From Betaproteobacteria bacterium (GTDB taxonomy: Bacteria; Pseudomonadota; Gammaproteobacteria; Burkholderiales; JACQAP01), in the NCBI GenBank assembly GCA_016194905.1, contig JACQAP010000019.1, positions 248,001-312,000 on the forward strand: DNA of 64,000 nt. The letters run 5' to 3'. The translations under genes were made by a program, and so were the position numbers. Shown one piece after another: positions 8,637 to 16,180 of this stretch. Position 1 is the stretch's first letter. Every line of letters starts with the position of its first letter. Below the pieces are notes generated by a model that did no database searches, was not told where the DNA came from, and saw nothing but the letters and a program-made list of their open reading frames with translations.

Positions 8637-8828
8637 TTCATTATCTCCCTTATGCAACTCGTTTACCGATCGTGTATCTTCAACTGTCTATCAATATTGC
8701 TGAATGCGTAAATCTAACGAATGAAAGGGACTTCCCCGTCCCGATAAAGCGGCGGAGAGGCTGCGCGGCATCGATCTGCCATGATGGTTGTTCGCGCAAA
8801 CATCAACTGTCTCGAAAGGGGAAGTCCA

Positions 8829-9842
8829 TGACGATTATCACTGTCGGTATCGATCTTGCCAAGAACGTGTTCTCCGTGCACGGCGTCGATGAGAATGGCA
8901 AGGTGGCGCTGCGGCGCACGGTGCGCCGTGACCAGTTGTTGGAGTTGATCGCCACGCTGCGCCCATGTGTTGTTGCGATGGAGGCCTGTTCGGGTGCACA
9001 CCACTGGGCGCGCCAGTTCGCAGCCTTGGGGCACACCCCGAAACTGATTGCCCCCAAGTTCGTCACGCCTTATCGCATGAGTGGCAAGCGCGGCAAGAAC
9101 GATGCTGCTGATGCGGCCGCCATCTGCGAAGCCGCCACCCGTCCGAAGATGCGTTTCGTCCCTCTCAAAACCGTCGATCAGCAGGGCACTCTGTGCGTGC
9201 ATCGGGTGCGTCAGGGCTTCATCGAGGAGCGCACTGCGACCATCAACCGCGTGCGCGGACTGCTCTGCGAATTCGGCATCGTGCTCCCGCAGAACGCCAA
9301 CACCGTGCGTCGCGAGGCTGCCGCGGCCCTGGAGGATTTGCCCGGCTGGGCGAATCGCGCCATCGGTGACTTGCTCAGCCATTTGCATGCGCTCGATCTG
9401 CGCATCGCCGAGTATGACGCCCACGTCAAGCTCAACGCACAAGCCGACGAACGCGCACGCAGACTCATGAGCACGCCCGGCATCGGCCCGACCCCCGCCA
9501 GTGCCCTGGCCGCGTCCATCGGGCAATGCCCATGACTTCAAAAACGGGAGGCAGCTCGCTGCCTGGCTCGGCCTGGTGCCCAGCCAGTACAGCACCGGCG
9601 GCAAACCCAGGTTGGGCAGCATCACCAAGGCGGGGGATGCCTACCTTCGAACCTTGTTGATCCTGGGCGCACGATCCGTTCTGGCCAACGCTCCCGGCAA
9701 GACCGATCGCATCAGCCGATGGGCGCTCGCTGTACAAGAGCGCACCGGCTACGGCAAGGCACTGGTTGCCATCGCCGCCAAGAACGCGCGCATGGCTTGG
9801 GCCATGCTCAGTAAAGGCGAGGCGTTCAGGTCGATGGCCTGA
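8829..9842 (+). pseudogene. IS110-family (IS1111 group) transposase, one frameshift
   Basis: The N-terminal part (MTIITVGIDLAKNVFSVHG...) has the RuvC-like DEDD catalytic domain of IS110 transposases, and the C-terminal part (GRQLAAWLGLVPSQYSTGG) has the serine-containing Tnp_IS116/IS110 domain. They are in different frames: the first ends at 9535 after AASIGQCP, and the continuation NAHDFKNG needs removal of one base near 9524. Intact it would be about 337 residues. GGGGAAGTCC immediately before the ATG is an inverted copy of the left end. The shift probably inactivates the enzyme unless translational frameshifting occurs. Confidence 0.88.
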
Positions 9843-10155
9843 GCCTCTCAACATCGCACCCGCCACGCTCGCCCGATAAGGAGCTCGTCGATGAGTTAGA
9901 AAGCGTTTCATACCGTTCACCGCGTCTGTCCATGTTGATGAGTCAAGGTTGGACCTGCGTGAGGTGTGCCTGATACAAGCCAAGGTGGACGCTACGGCGA
10001 TCCCGGCTAACGAATGAGGCCCTCACGCGCGTCTTTCATCAGGGTCCGCAGCCGATCGAACCGCTGCACCAAGACCGTTTGTAGAGCCTCAGTCCTTCAC
10101 CTTGCACACGCATCATCGACAGAAACCAGAAAGCAGCTTTGCAGACTTGACTATT
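9843..10155 (+). ncRNA. Candidate seekRNA/bridge RNA region of the left IS element
   Basis: This 313-base non-coding end follows the transposase. It contains CTAACGAATGA at 10007-10017, identical over 11 bases to the attC sequence at the left border of the insertion (8714-8724). In IS1111-type elements the guide RNA comes from the downstream end and carries short target-matching segments, so this is a candidate guide. RNA ends and fold were not determined. Confidence 0.5.
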
Positions 10156-10305
10156 GGAGAAGCCCTTGTAGTTTGACTTAAGCGGACTGCCGAAGGCAGG
10201 TCCGCTTGAATGATGGGATGGACTCCTCCCGCTGTTTGTGCGGCATCATTGTGCCAAGCTGAAACATGGGCATGGGTCAGCGTAACCAGACAGGAGGAAT
10301 CCAAA

Positions 10306-11373
10306 ATGAATGCTACTACCGTGGCGGTGGATCTGGCAAAGAACGTCTTCGAAGTCGCCGTGGCCGATTCTCACTGGAAGATCATCGAACGCGCCCGCCT
10401 TACGCGTTCGCAGTTCGAGCGCTGGTTCGATAATCGTGAGTGCGCCACGGTCGTCATGGAAGCCTGTGGCATCGCGCATCACTTTGCGCGCTGGCTCGGC
10501 GGCCTGGGCTTTACGGTCAAGCTGCTGCCCGCGCAGTACGTGCGTGCCTATGTGAAGCGCAACAAGACCGATGCAGCCGACGCGGCGGCGCTGCTGGAGG
10601 CCGTTCGTGCTGCCGACATCAAGCCGGTGGCGGTGAAGTCGATCGAGCAGCAGGCTCTCCAGGCGCTGCACCGCACGCGCGAAGCCTGGAAGAGCACGCG
10701 CACCCGGCGCATCAACACCCTGCGCGGCTTTTGCCGCGAGTTCGGATTGGTGGTGCCCGAGGGGGCGGCCACCGGCCTCGCACAGATGGCGCGTTATCTG
10801 GCCGACGAGCAGTCGGGATTGCCCGCGATGCTGCGTAGCCCCATGCGCCTGATGCTCGACGAGATCCGGCTCATGGAGGCGAGAATGGCGCAACTCGAAA
10901 CCCAGCTCGCCGACGTCGCTAAACACAGCCCCGCCTACCAGGTGCTGCTCACGGTGCCGGGCATCGGGCTGATCACCAGCACGGCCATGGTGGCCGCCGT
11001 GGGCAACCCGGCCAGCTTCGACTCGGGGCGGCGCTATGCGAGCTTTCTCGGGCTCACGCCGCGGGAATACTCTTCGGGCAATACGCGTTATCTGGGCCGC
11101 ATCTCCAAGCGCGGCGATCGCTATATCCGCACCCTGCTCACCCACGGGGCGAGGAGCGTGCTGCGCTCGGCTACCGTGGCGCATCGCGCCGGGCGCGAGA
11201 TCGACCGGTTGAAGCGTTGGGGGCTCGAGGTACAGGCGCGCACCAATCACAACAAGGCCGCGTGCGCGCTTGCCAACAAGTTGGCCCGCATCGCCTGGGC
11301 GGTGTGGGTCAAGCAGGAACGGTATCGGGGGCAGGCGCTGCCTGCATCTCAATCACCGCTGTGCAGTGTCTGA
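10306..11373 (+). CDS. IS1111-group transposase (IS110 family)
   Basis: The 355-residue enzyme starts MNATTVAVDLAKNVFEVAV after AGGAGG and contains the DEDD RuvC-like domain (first Asp near residue 9; NKTDAADAAALLEA near 87) and a C-terminal domain with VPGIGLITSTAMVAAVG and FLGLTPREYSSGNTRYLG, carrying the catalytic serine region. These recombinases act with an element-encoded guide RNA and leave no target duplication. The gene is undamaged, in contrast with its neighbour to the left, and the two transposases are clearly different in sequence, so they arrived independently. Confidence 0.93.
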   Translation: MNATTVAVDLAKNVFEVAVADSHWKIIERARLTRSQFERWFDNRECATVVMEACGIAHHFARWLGGLGFTVKLLPAQYVRAYVKRNKTDAADAAALLEAVRAADIKPVAVKSIEQQALQALHRTREAWKSTRTRRINTLRGFCREFGLVVPEGAATGLAQMARYLADEQSGLPAMLRSPMRLMLDEIRLMEARMAQLETQLADVAKHSPAYQVLLTVPGIGLITSTAMVAAVGNPASFDSGRRYASFLGLTPREYSSGNTRYLGRISKRGDRYIRTLLTHGARSVLRSATVAHRAGREIDRLKRWGLEVQARTNHNKAACALANKLARIAWAVWVKQERYRGQALPASQSPLCSV

Positions 11374-11618
11374 GAATGAGTAGGAATCTTTTTCCGCGGT
11401 TTGCGTAAGAGAGACGACGCCCATCATGGCAACAACGGTCGGACCGGCACGGGAGAAAGCCGATAACTCTGCTGATCGAAGCTTGATCGCTCAGAACGTG
11501 TGGCTTCCCGTGCGCAGATTCCATGTCGGCACGAGCCCTCAGAGGTTCACTTCAGATGCCGGATAGTCGACTGCAACCGATTCCCGCGTTGACAACCCTA
11601 CGGCGTTTCTCTTGTTTC
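11374..11618 (+). ncRNA. Candidate seekRNA/bridge RNA region of the right IS element
   Basis: The 245 bases between the transposase stop and the right inverted repeat encode no protein. CCCATCAT at 11420-11427 is complementary to ATGATGGG at the left border of the insertion (10210-10217), and AACCCT at 11594-11599 is complementary to AGGGTT at the right border (11640-11645). Two short guides, one per target half, are what the seekRNA model predicts; 6-8 base matches can also arise by chance. Confidence 0.5.
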
Positions 11619-11649
11619 GCGGGAGGAGTCCATATAGGAAGGGTTAGGC

Positions 11650-12609
11650 CTATCCCGCACGAACGTACAGCCCTTCGAAAGTTGAAGGAATCTCAGCTAA
11701 TTCTGCTTCGAGATACGGCACGCTCGAGATCGACAAGAGCCACTCGAGATACACATCTTCGGTGAAGTAGGCGTCGACTGCCTGAAGTGCCCGTGAGCGT
11801 GAATCCGCGGACAGGAGAGACGGCACTGCAGGTGCTTCGGCCGCATCCGCCGCGGCTAGCTCCGCCCTCAGGCAGTGGGACCACTCCCAACCGACGGAAG
11901 GCCTAGCTTCGACAAGGAACTCGGATGGCCACTGGATACGTCCGTTGAGGATGCCATGCGCGCCCACCAGCCAAGCCAAGACCTGGGCCCGCCAATGTGG
12001 GGAAGGAATCGCCAGAACCGACTGCAGCCAACCCTGAAGTAGTGGGCTAGGCAAGTACTTCAGGCAGAAGAACATTGACGCACTGAAGTCGCCGCTGGCG
12101 TCCCACCAGCACCAGACGCGGTTTGGGTTGTTGTTCGATCGATGGAGCAGCGTTCCCAAGACGATGTCTGTGCCGTTCCAGCACCTCTCGTCCATCATGC
12201 AGCGGCCAAGGGTAACGAGCGCGTCGTCAAGAAACTGGCGGTAGGGTGGTGAGTGCACGCCGTTCGGATACAGCGCCACGAAGCCAGTGATGAGTGACTC
12301 AAGAAGCGAGCTAACGAAGTGCTCGTGACCGCGAGAGAGTAGCTGGCCCAGCATGTAGTGATACCAGTCGTGCCACTCTTGCATCGGGCCGAAGGAACTG
12401 GTGCCGGATGCGATCTCCTGAAGTGGCGCCTGGAGCTCCCGAGCAGCTAGCGACGCAAGATCGCCTTGTAGTTCGCAAAAGAGGCGTCGCTCTTCGCCCA
12501 TGAACCATGCCTCACCCATCGGCTCCTTAGGGCGCCTGAAGTGGCCTCGGAGCCGCGCGAGTGCGGCGGCATCGATTCCATCTCCTGGTTGCCAGACAAA
12601 CCGATTCAC
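11650..12609 (-). CDS. Hypothetical protein, 319 residues (cassette)
   Basis: No family is recognised. The sequence is tryptophan-rich (MQEWHDWYHYMLGQLLSRG; CWWDASGDFSASMFFCLKYL) and mainly helical, without signal peptide or clear membrane segment. The frame is open further upstream to an ATG at 12702, but those 31 codons run through the attC of the neighbouring cassette, so the first start inside this cassette, GTG at 12609 (VNRFVWQPGDG), is chosen. The stop TAG directly precedes core site GTTAGGC, the cassette's own attC now split by two IS elements. Confidence 0.65.
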   Translation of the reverse strand: MNRFVWQPGDGIDAAALARLRGHFRRPKEPMGEAWFMGEERRLFCELQGDLASLAARELQAPLQEIASGTSSFGPMQEWHDWYHYMLGQLLSRGHEHFVSSLLESLITGFVALYPNGVHSPPYRQFLDDALVTLGRCMMDERCWNGTDIVLGTLLHRSNNNPNRVWCWWDASGDFSASMFFCLKYLPSPLLQGWLQSVLAIPSPHWRAQVLAWLVGAHGILNGRIQWPSEFLVEARPSVGWEWSHCLRAELAAADAAEAPAVPSLLSADSRSRALQAVDAYFTEDVYLEWLLSISSVPYLEAELAEIPSTFEGLYVRAG

Positions 12610-12617
12610 TTGATGGG

Positions 12618-12680
12618 GCCTAACGTCAAAGCTCAGAGGCGCGCAGGTTATCGCGCGTCCCTTGGAGCGATCGGTTAGGA
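12618..12680 (-). other. attC site of the DUF4034 cassette
   Basis: GCCTAAC (12618-12624) and GTTAGGA (12674-12680) bound a 63-bp imperfect palindrome with central arms GGCGCGC and GCGCGTCC. It is easily missed because open frames of both neighbouring genes read into it. The TAA stop of the DUF4034-like gene is part of the right core site. Confidence 0.75.
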
Positions 12681-13676
12681 CGACAAAGCCCAATCTCGAC
12701 ATCTGGTGAACACTTCGATGCCGTCTGGTTCCCAGACGATTAACGCGGGACTACCGCCAATCATTTTCATCAATTCTACTGATTTCTCCTTATCTCTTGC
12801 GAGACATGCAAAATGCGCATAGATATTCGCGTTCCACGGGTCGGGGTAACGCCTCAGCAAGTCCTCAAATCCAATCTTCATTCTTGGCCAGGAGGCCTTT
12901 GATTGACTAAACAATTCGTGCTTATACTGAAATTGGGACGCCGCCGCGTAGAACCTCGCGTAGAGTTCCATGCCTCTTTTCTCTTGCGTTTTTGTGACTA
13001 CGTAAGATACGAAATGTTCTAGCTGATCGGCATCTCCGTGCCATTTCGGAAATAGATAATCCAGAACCGCGTAATAGATTCTGTCGTCATCGACGTTCTT
13101 ACTAAGAGCTTCCTCAATAAAGGGGTTGATCCTCTCTCGCTTCCAACCCAAGTGTTTGGCAATGTGTATCTTAATGGCATACCAGCCCGTATCTGCGGAA
13201 GCGATACTCTCGTTCTTGTTGAGGTAATCCATAGCGATATTTTCATATCGAAAGAATGGTTCCCAAGCCTCCTCGGGAACCGTATTGGCGTAACCTTTTC
13301 CTCTAAAGAAAAACGCATGAGCTGATAGCGCGCGGGCATACGCAATTCGTGCCGCTGGTGATTTCGGATAAGCCCCTATCCAATTGAGCACTTTCTTTTC
13401 CATCCGATCACAATATTTCTCGTCTTCGTTTGGTGGTGGAGTGAGCGCCAAATTTAACCCATCATCAAACAAGCTAATCTTCTGGGCGCCACTAGGCGTT
13501 CGTTTGTCGTTTTTGCCATAGAGAATTGAAAGCCTTTCAAGCTCAGGGAAGTTTTCCGATAACAATGCATTTCGTGCTTGATTGCGGATCGAGTCTCTTA
13601 TCGAGAGTTCGTCCGCATAAGCAGTTCGGAAAGTAAATAGCAGAAATAGGACCAACAAATAGCTATGACGTTTCAT
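12675..13676 (-). CDS. Secreted DUF4034-like protein (cassette)
   Basis: A 333-residue protein with a signal peptide (MKRHSYLLVLFLLFTFRTAYA, cleavage after AYA) and, from about residue 30, a pattern resembling DUF4034: an early helix with LLSENFPELERLSILYGKN, then RTPSGAQKISLFDDGL, then long helices with RIAYARALSAHAFFFRGKGY. Function of the family is unknown; a periplasmic location is likely. The gene is visibly richer in A and T than the host genes, a sign of separate origin. Its stop is built from the attC core site. Confidence 0.75.
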   Translation of the reverse strand: MKRHSYLLVLFLLFTFRTAYADELSIRDSIRNQARNALLSENFPELERLSILYGKNDKRTPSGAQKISLFDDGLNLALTPPPNEDEKYCDRMEKKVLNWIGAYPKSPAARIAYARALSAHAFFFRGKGYANTVPEEAWEPFFRYENIAMDYLNKNESIASADTGWYAIKIHIAKHLGWKRERINPFIEEALSKNVDDDRIYYAVLDYLFPKWHGDADQLEHFVSYVVTKTQEKRGMELYARFYAAASQFQYKHELFSQSKASWPRMKIGFEDLLRRYPDPWNANIYAHFACLARDKEKSVELMKMIGGSPALIVWEPDGIEVFTRCRDWALSS

Positions 13677-13683
13677 GGCGTCT

Positions 13684-13746
13684 TTCTAACGTTCTCAATC
13701 AGCCGCCGGCCGCTCTTGGCCGGTCGGCTGCATTAATTTGTTAGGC
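13684..13746 (-). other. attC site
   Basis: TTCTAAC (13684-13690) and GTTAGGC (13740-13746) bound a 63-bp imperfect palindrome with strong central arms CAGCCGCCGGCC and GGCCGGTCGGCTG around GCTCTT. The right core site supplies the stop codon of the 185-residue gene. Confidence 0.9.
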
Positions 13747-14298
13747 GAACCTTTGAGAGTGAGCGCCACTTTCGCCTTCGCCAAACAGGCACCAGAAATA
13801 TTCTGGGCTTTGTTTCTGCGGAACGTTCCGGCCCTCATGCGGCAAGACCGCGCTGATGTCTGCGGTCGTCTTGCCAGTGGGCAAATGGACAAAGTCGACT
13901 GCGTTCCCGCTGACATATGCCTGCCTGCTGCCATCTGAAAAGAGAAGTGTGAACAAGCAATATCCCATGCCGGACTCGCCAGCGCGATATAGCTCATTAG
14001 CCAGTCTGACAGGAAGCCGTAGCGGACTTTCGGCGATTGACACCAAATCTTCTATCCGGACATGGTGCTTGCCCTTGTCATCCTGAGGCCATACGCCCCA
14101 GACATCGATGTATGACTGGGCATTCATCACATAAACGCACAGAAGCGTACGCCCGTCCTTCAACGTGACGCTGCAAGGGTAGTACTCCAGCTTTCCATTG
14201 ACACTCGGAGCAATCGTTTCCCATGCGGCCAGCAGACTACCGGTCAAGGCAGCGTAAGAGCGCTTTCCTGGGACGTACGCCTTGAGCTGCTGAGTCAT
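13741..14298 (-). CDS. Hypothetical protein, 185 residues (cassette)
   Basis: Unknown family. The product is soluble, with a beta-rich middle (YYPCSVTLKDGRTLLCVYVM; IDVWGVWPQDDKGKHHVRIEDL) and a glycine-rich region LSFSDG-like near 120; no signal peptide. The start ATG at 14298 lies only about 6 bp from the neighbouring attC core site, so there is no room for a normal ribosome binding site and translation may depend on the preceding cassette or on integron promoter read-through. The last codons, QRFA, and the stop are already attC sequence. Confidence 0.68.
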   Translation of the reverse strand: MTQQLKAYVPGKRSYAALTGSLLAAWETIAPSVNGKLEYYPCSVTLKDGRTLLCVYVMNAQSYIDVWGVWPQDDKGKHHVRIEDLVSIAESPLRLPVRLANELYRAGESGMGYCLFTLLFSDGSRQAYVSGNAVDFVHLPTGKTTADISAVLPHEGRNVPQKQSPEYFWCLFGEGESGAHSQRFA

Positions 14299-14303
14299 GG
14301 GTC

Positions 14304-14375
14304 GTCTAACGCCAGCGCTCAGCCGCGGGCCGAGCCCACAGGACGAGGCCCGTCGGCTGGTGCGCCTGGTTGGGT
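14304..14375 (-). other. attC site
   Basis: GTCTAAC (14304-14310) and GTTGGGT (14369-14375) bound a 72-bp imperfect palindrome with arms GCCGCGGGCC-GAG and ACGAGGCCCGTCGGC. The last 17-18 codons of the membrane-protein cassette gene run through it. Confidence 0.85.
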
Positions 14376-14840
14376 GGCAGCGCTCTCTCGGATCGCCGCG
14401 AGGATGCGACGCGCATTAGGAAGCCCGAACAACCAACCAATGAACGTGATGCCAAAGAATGCTGCGATGAAGGTGAGCATGAACTCAATTTCTTTAACCT
14501 TCCAGCCAGGCACATAACCCGGGCGAACCTCGGGCTGTTGGAACGCGGCCAGGAGCTGATACAGGAGCATGCCCAAAAATAAGACGCTGAACATCAACGT
14601 GTACCAATGAACGCGGAAGTAACCGCTCAAGTAACTGCGCGCTCCGTCATGCGCAAAGCGACCAACGAAGATTGGATTCCAAGAGTTGCGGAAGAACAAC
14701 CCCAGCTTCTTTTCGACTTTGATTCGCGCGCCATTCACTGAATGCTTCAGTTCATGTTTCTGAAACGCTTCGACAAGGCGCTGTTGCGGGTTAACTATTT
14801 CGGGTGGGTAGTCGAATCGATAGCGAACGAACCAGATCAT
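14319..14840 (-). CDS. Membrane protein, 173 residues (cassette)
   Basis: The product starts MIWFVRYRFDYPPEIV, has a charged N-terminal domain (about residues 1-80), two membrane helices (about 82-104, WYTLMFSVLFLGMLLYQLL, and about 120-142, MLTFIAAFFGITFIGWLFGL) and a proline/alanine-rich tail. The tail from QPGAPADG onward is translated attC, so it is unlikely to be functional. A start 7 codons upstream exists but would lie in the previous attC; ATG 14840 is preferred. No known family. Confidence 0.66.
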   Translation of the reverse strand: MIWFVRYRFDYPPEIVNPQQRLVEAFQKHELKHSVNGARIKVEKKLGLFFRNSWNPIFVGRFAHDGARSYLSGYFRVHWYTLMFSVLFLGMLLYQLLAAFQQPEVRPGYVPGWKVKEIEFMLTFIAAFFGITFIGWLFGLPNARRILAAIRESAATQPGAPADGPRPVGSARG

Positions 14841-14849
14841 TTCTCTGCC

Positions 14850-14904
14850 ACCCAACGTCATGGTCAGCGGCGCCGATAGGCGTCCGCTGCACCTAAAGTT
14901 AGGC
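14850..14904 (-). other. attC site
   Basis: ACCCAAC (14850-14856) and GTTAGGC (14898-14904) bound a 55-bp imperfect palindrome with arms GCGGCGCC and GGCGTCCGC. It lies 9 bp past the stop of the HEPN-like gene. Confidence 0.85.
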
Positions 14905-14913
14905 ACCGGCTGC

Positions 14914-15531
14914 TCAACCCTGCCACCTTTCGTACTCGGAAGCGATGTCGTCTTGATGTGAAAAGTCCAGATAGGCGCACTCAAAGAAATTCTCCAAGCC
15001 TTCCATGACTTCGCGCAGATTCGCCAGATCAATGCCCCTGTCACCGAACTTAAATGGTGCTTCATCGCGACCCGTAGCAAACCTAAATCCATCTGACTTT
15101 TGATCAGCCTCATGCATCTCAGCAACAAGCTTTTGCGCGGCACTCAGGCCCAACGTTTCGCCCCTAGACCGCTCGTTAGCAATGCACATGAATCTTTCCC
15201 AGAGGATGTTGAGTTCGTGCGTGTACCTCGGTGAATACTCTTTCCCTTTGCCGAATTCATCAATCAGACGTTTCAAGAAAAGTTCGATCGATTGCCTGTA
15301 GCAGAAGAGCGCTGCGTAGATTATGTTCGCTCGATCAACAACATCAGTTGCTGCCTGATCGACTAGGAGGTCACCGGCGCGCTTGTAGCCCATAGGCAGG
15401 CGATAGAAACGTTCGCCTGGGTCGCAAACTACGTGTGCATCGTATGCCCAAGCAGACTCGACAAAGAGACGATCACCATCCTTTGGCCAAGGCGCGTCGA
15501 GGTCTTCTGCTTCTGGCACGTTGTCATTCAT
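14914..15531 (-). CDS. HEPN-like protein, 205 residues (cassette)
   Basis: The helical centre ANIIYAALFCYRQSIELFLK RLI followed by THELNILWERF resembles the helix pair of HEPN-type domains, in which an Arg and a downstream His lie across the dimer interface; the exact R-x4-6-H motif is not evident, so RNase activity is not claimed. The rest (MNDNVPEAEDLDAPWPKDG at the N-terminus) is not recognised. The ATG at 15531 is preferred over a TTG two codons upstream. A cassette-borne stress, defence or toxin function would fit, but this is inference. Confidence 0.55.
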   Translation of the reverse strand: MNDNVPEAEDLDAPWPKDGDRLFVESAWAYDAHVVCDPGERFYRLPMGYKRAGDLLVDQAATDVVDRANIIYAALFCYRQSIELFLKRLIDEFGKGKEYSPRYTHELNILWERFMCIANERSRGETLGLSAAQKLVAEMHEADQKSDGFRFATGRDEAPFKFGDRGIDLANLREVMEGLENFFECAYLDFSHQDDIASEYERWQG

Positions 15532-15549
15532 GGTCAATGTAGTGGCGGT

Positions 15550-15615
15550 GCCTAACGAACAAGCTGTGCGGCCGAACGCAGCAGGCGGACGGTCCGAACC
15601 AGCGAAAAGTTAGCC
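15550..15615 (-). other. attC site
   Basis: GCCTAAC (15550-15556) and GTTAGCC (15609-15615) bound a 66-bp imperfect palindrome; the inner arms include CAAGCTGTGCGGCCG and CGGACGGTCCG-like segments. It lies 9 bp past the stop of the 144-residue gene. Confidence 0.8.
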
Positions 15616-15624
15616 ACTGCGTTC

Positions 15625-16059
15625 TCAAGGAAACAGTGCAACGATATTGTCATCGAAGCGGAAGGTGTTGAGAACCCATCCCTTGTTGCTTCTATAGAAG
15701 TAAAACATCCATCGCATTGCATGCTTGTCGAATCGGTGAATATGGGTGATGCGAAGCAGGCTCTCGCCTACCTTTTCTTCGCGCACGAACTCGGTTCCGA
15801 GGCTTGCGCCGAATCGTTGAGCGATCATGGACTGTTGGAGCTTGAACTGACCAAAGGTCGCATCGACTTCGGCTTCAGGCACGATCGTGAAAGGTTTTAG
15901 CAGTTTGATGGCCGCGTCCAGGTCGTTCACGCCAACTTTGGCCATGATCTTGTCCGTAATGGCTCGCGCTTCTTTTGGCGTAGGGACTGTCTCAAATGCG
16001 TAATTGCTTAAAGCAACAGTCGCTAGGAATGCTGCGAATAGACTACGCACAAGGTACAT
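15625..16059 (-). CDS. Exported hypothetical protein, 144 residues (cassette)
   Basis: MYLVRSLFAAFLATVALSNYA looks like a signal peptide; the mature part has an NTF2-like flavour, with helices KEARAITDKIMAKVG and DLDAAIKLLKPF followed by strands (TEFVREEKVGESLLRIT; MRWMFYFYRSNKGWVLNTF) and a C-terminal FRFDDNIVALFP. No catalytic residues are recognisable. The ribosome binding site GAGGAG precedes ATG 16059 by 7 bp. A periplasmic location is inferred. Confidence 0.68.
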   Translation of the reverse strand: MYLVRSLFAAFLATVALSNYAFETVPTPKEARAITDKIMAKVGVNDLDAAIKLLKPFTIVPEAEVDATFGQFKLQQSMIAQRFGASLGTEFVREEKVGESLLRITHIHRFDKHAMRWMFYFYRSNKGWVLNTFRFDDNIVALFP

Positions 16060-16076
16060 AGGATGACTCCTCAGAT

Positions 16077-16140
16077 GGCTAACGAATTAGCTCAGCGACG
16101 CGGCGCTTTTTGCCGCGTCCGCTGAAGCGCTGGGTTGGGC
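16077..16140 (-). other. attC site of the first cassette
   Basis: GGCTAAC (16077-16083) and GTTGGGC (16134-16140) bound a 64-bp imperfect palindrome: CAGCGACGCGGCGC pairs with GCCGCGTCCGCTG across TTTTT. This is the clearest site in the array and a good template for the others. Confidence 0.93.
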
Positions 16141-16180
16141 TTGCGTTCGGTCGGGTTTGCATATGGCCTCCGTTAAACCA

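Larger units (their letters stand above)
8725..10176 (+). mobile_element. IS1111-type element (IS110 family), decayed, in the left arm of an attC
   Basis: The element starts just after GAATGA of the attC. A subterminal repeat GGGACTTCCCC (8727-8737) has an imperfect inverted partner GGAGAAGCCC (10156-10165) followed by an 11-bp tail, the asymmetric end layout of IS1111-type elements. No target duplication is visible, also as expected. The transposase is frameshifted, so the copy is probably inactive. The exact ends are inferred by restoring the attC. Confidence 0.75.
10218..11642 (+). mobile_element. IS1111-attC-type insertion sequence, apparently intact
   Basis: Perfect 15-bp subterminal inverted repeats, ATGGACTCCTCCCGC at 10218-10232 and its complement at 11619-11633, bound a 1.4-kb element with one intact transposase gene. 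ATGGACTCCTCCC-type ends are characteristic of the IS1111-attC group, which inserts in integron attC sites. It interrupts the right arm of the split attC, between GAATGATGGG and GTTAGGC. The right end extends about 10 bp past its inverted repeat. Confidence 0.87.
8712..11649 (-). other. One attC site split by two insertion sequences
   Basis: The distal core site ATCTAAC is at 8712-8718 followed by GAATGA; the central stem AAGCGGACTGCC-GAA-GGCAGGTCCGCTT is at 10180-10207 followed by GAATGATGG; the gene-proximal core site GTTAGGC is at 11643-11649, touching the stop of the 319-residue cassette gene. Removing the two IS elements (8725-10176 and about 10218-11642) restores a near-symmetrical 60-bp attC in which the two halves align base for base with few mismatches. 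The spacing of each part equals that of the intact attC at 16077. Confidence 0.85.

Noticed and set aside
10007-10017. CTAACGAATGA near 10007 as a second attC core and IS boundary (direct repeat flanking a 1.3-kb element)
   Set aside because: The bases after it do not form an attC stem, the inverted end repeat GGAGAAGCCC lies further right at 10156, and ending the IS at 10176 restores a proper attC; the match is better explained as a guide segment.
13684-13746. Palindrome CAGCCGCCGGCC/GGCCGGTCGGCTG as a transcription terminator
   Set aside because: It has no T-run, and core sites on both sides identify it as attC.
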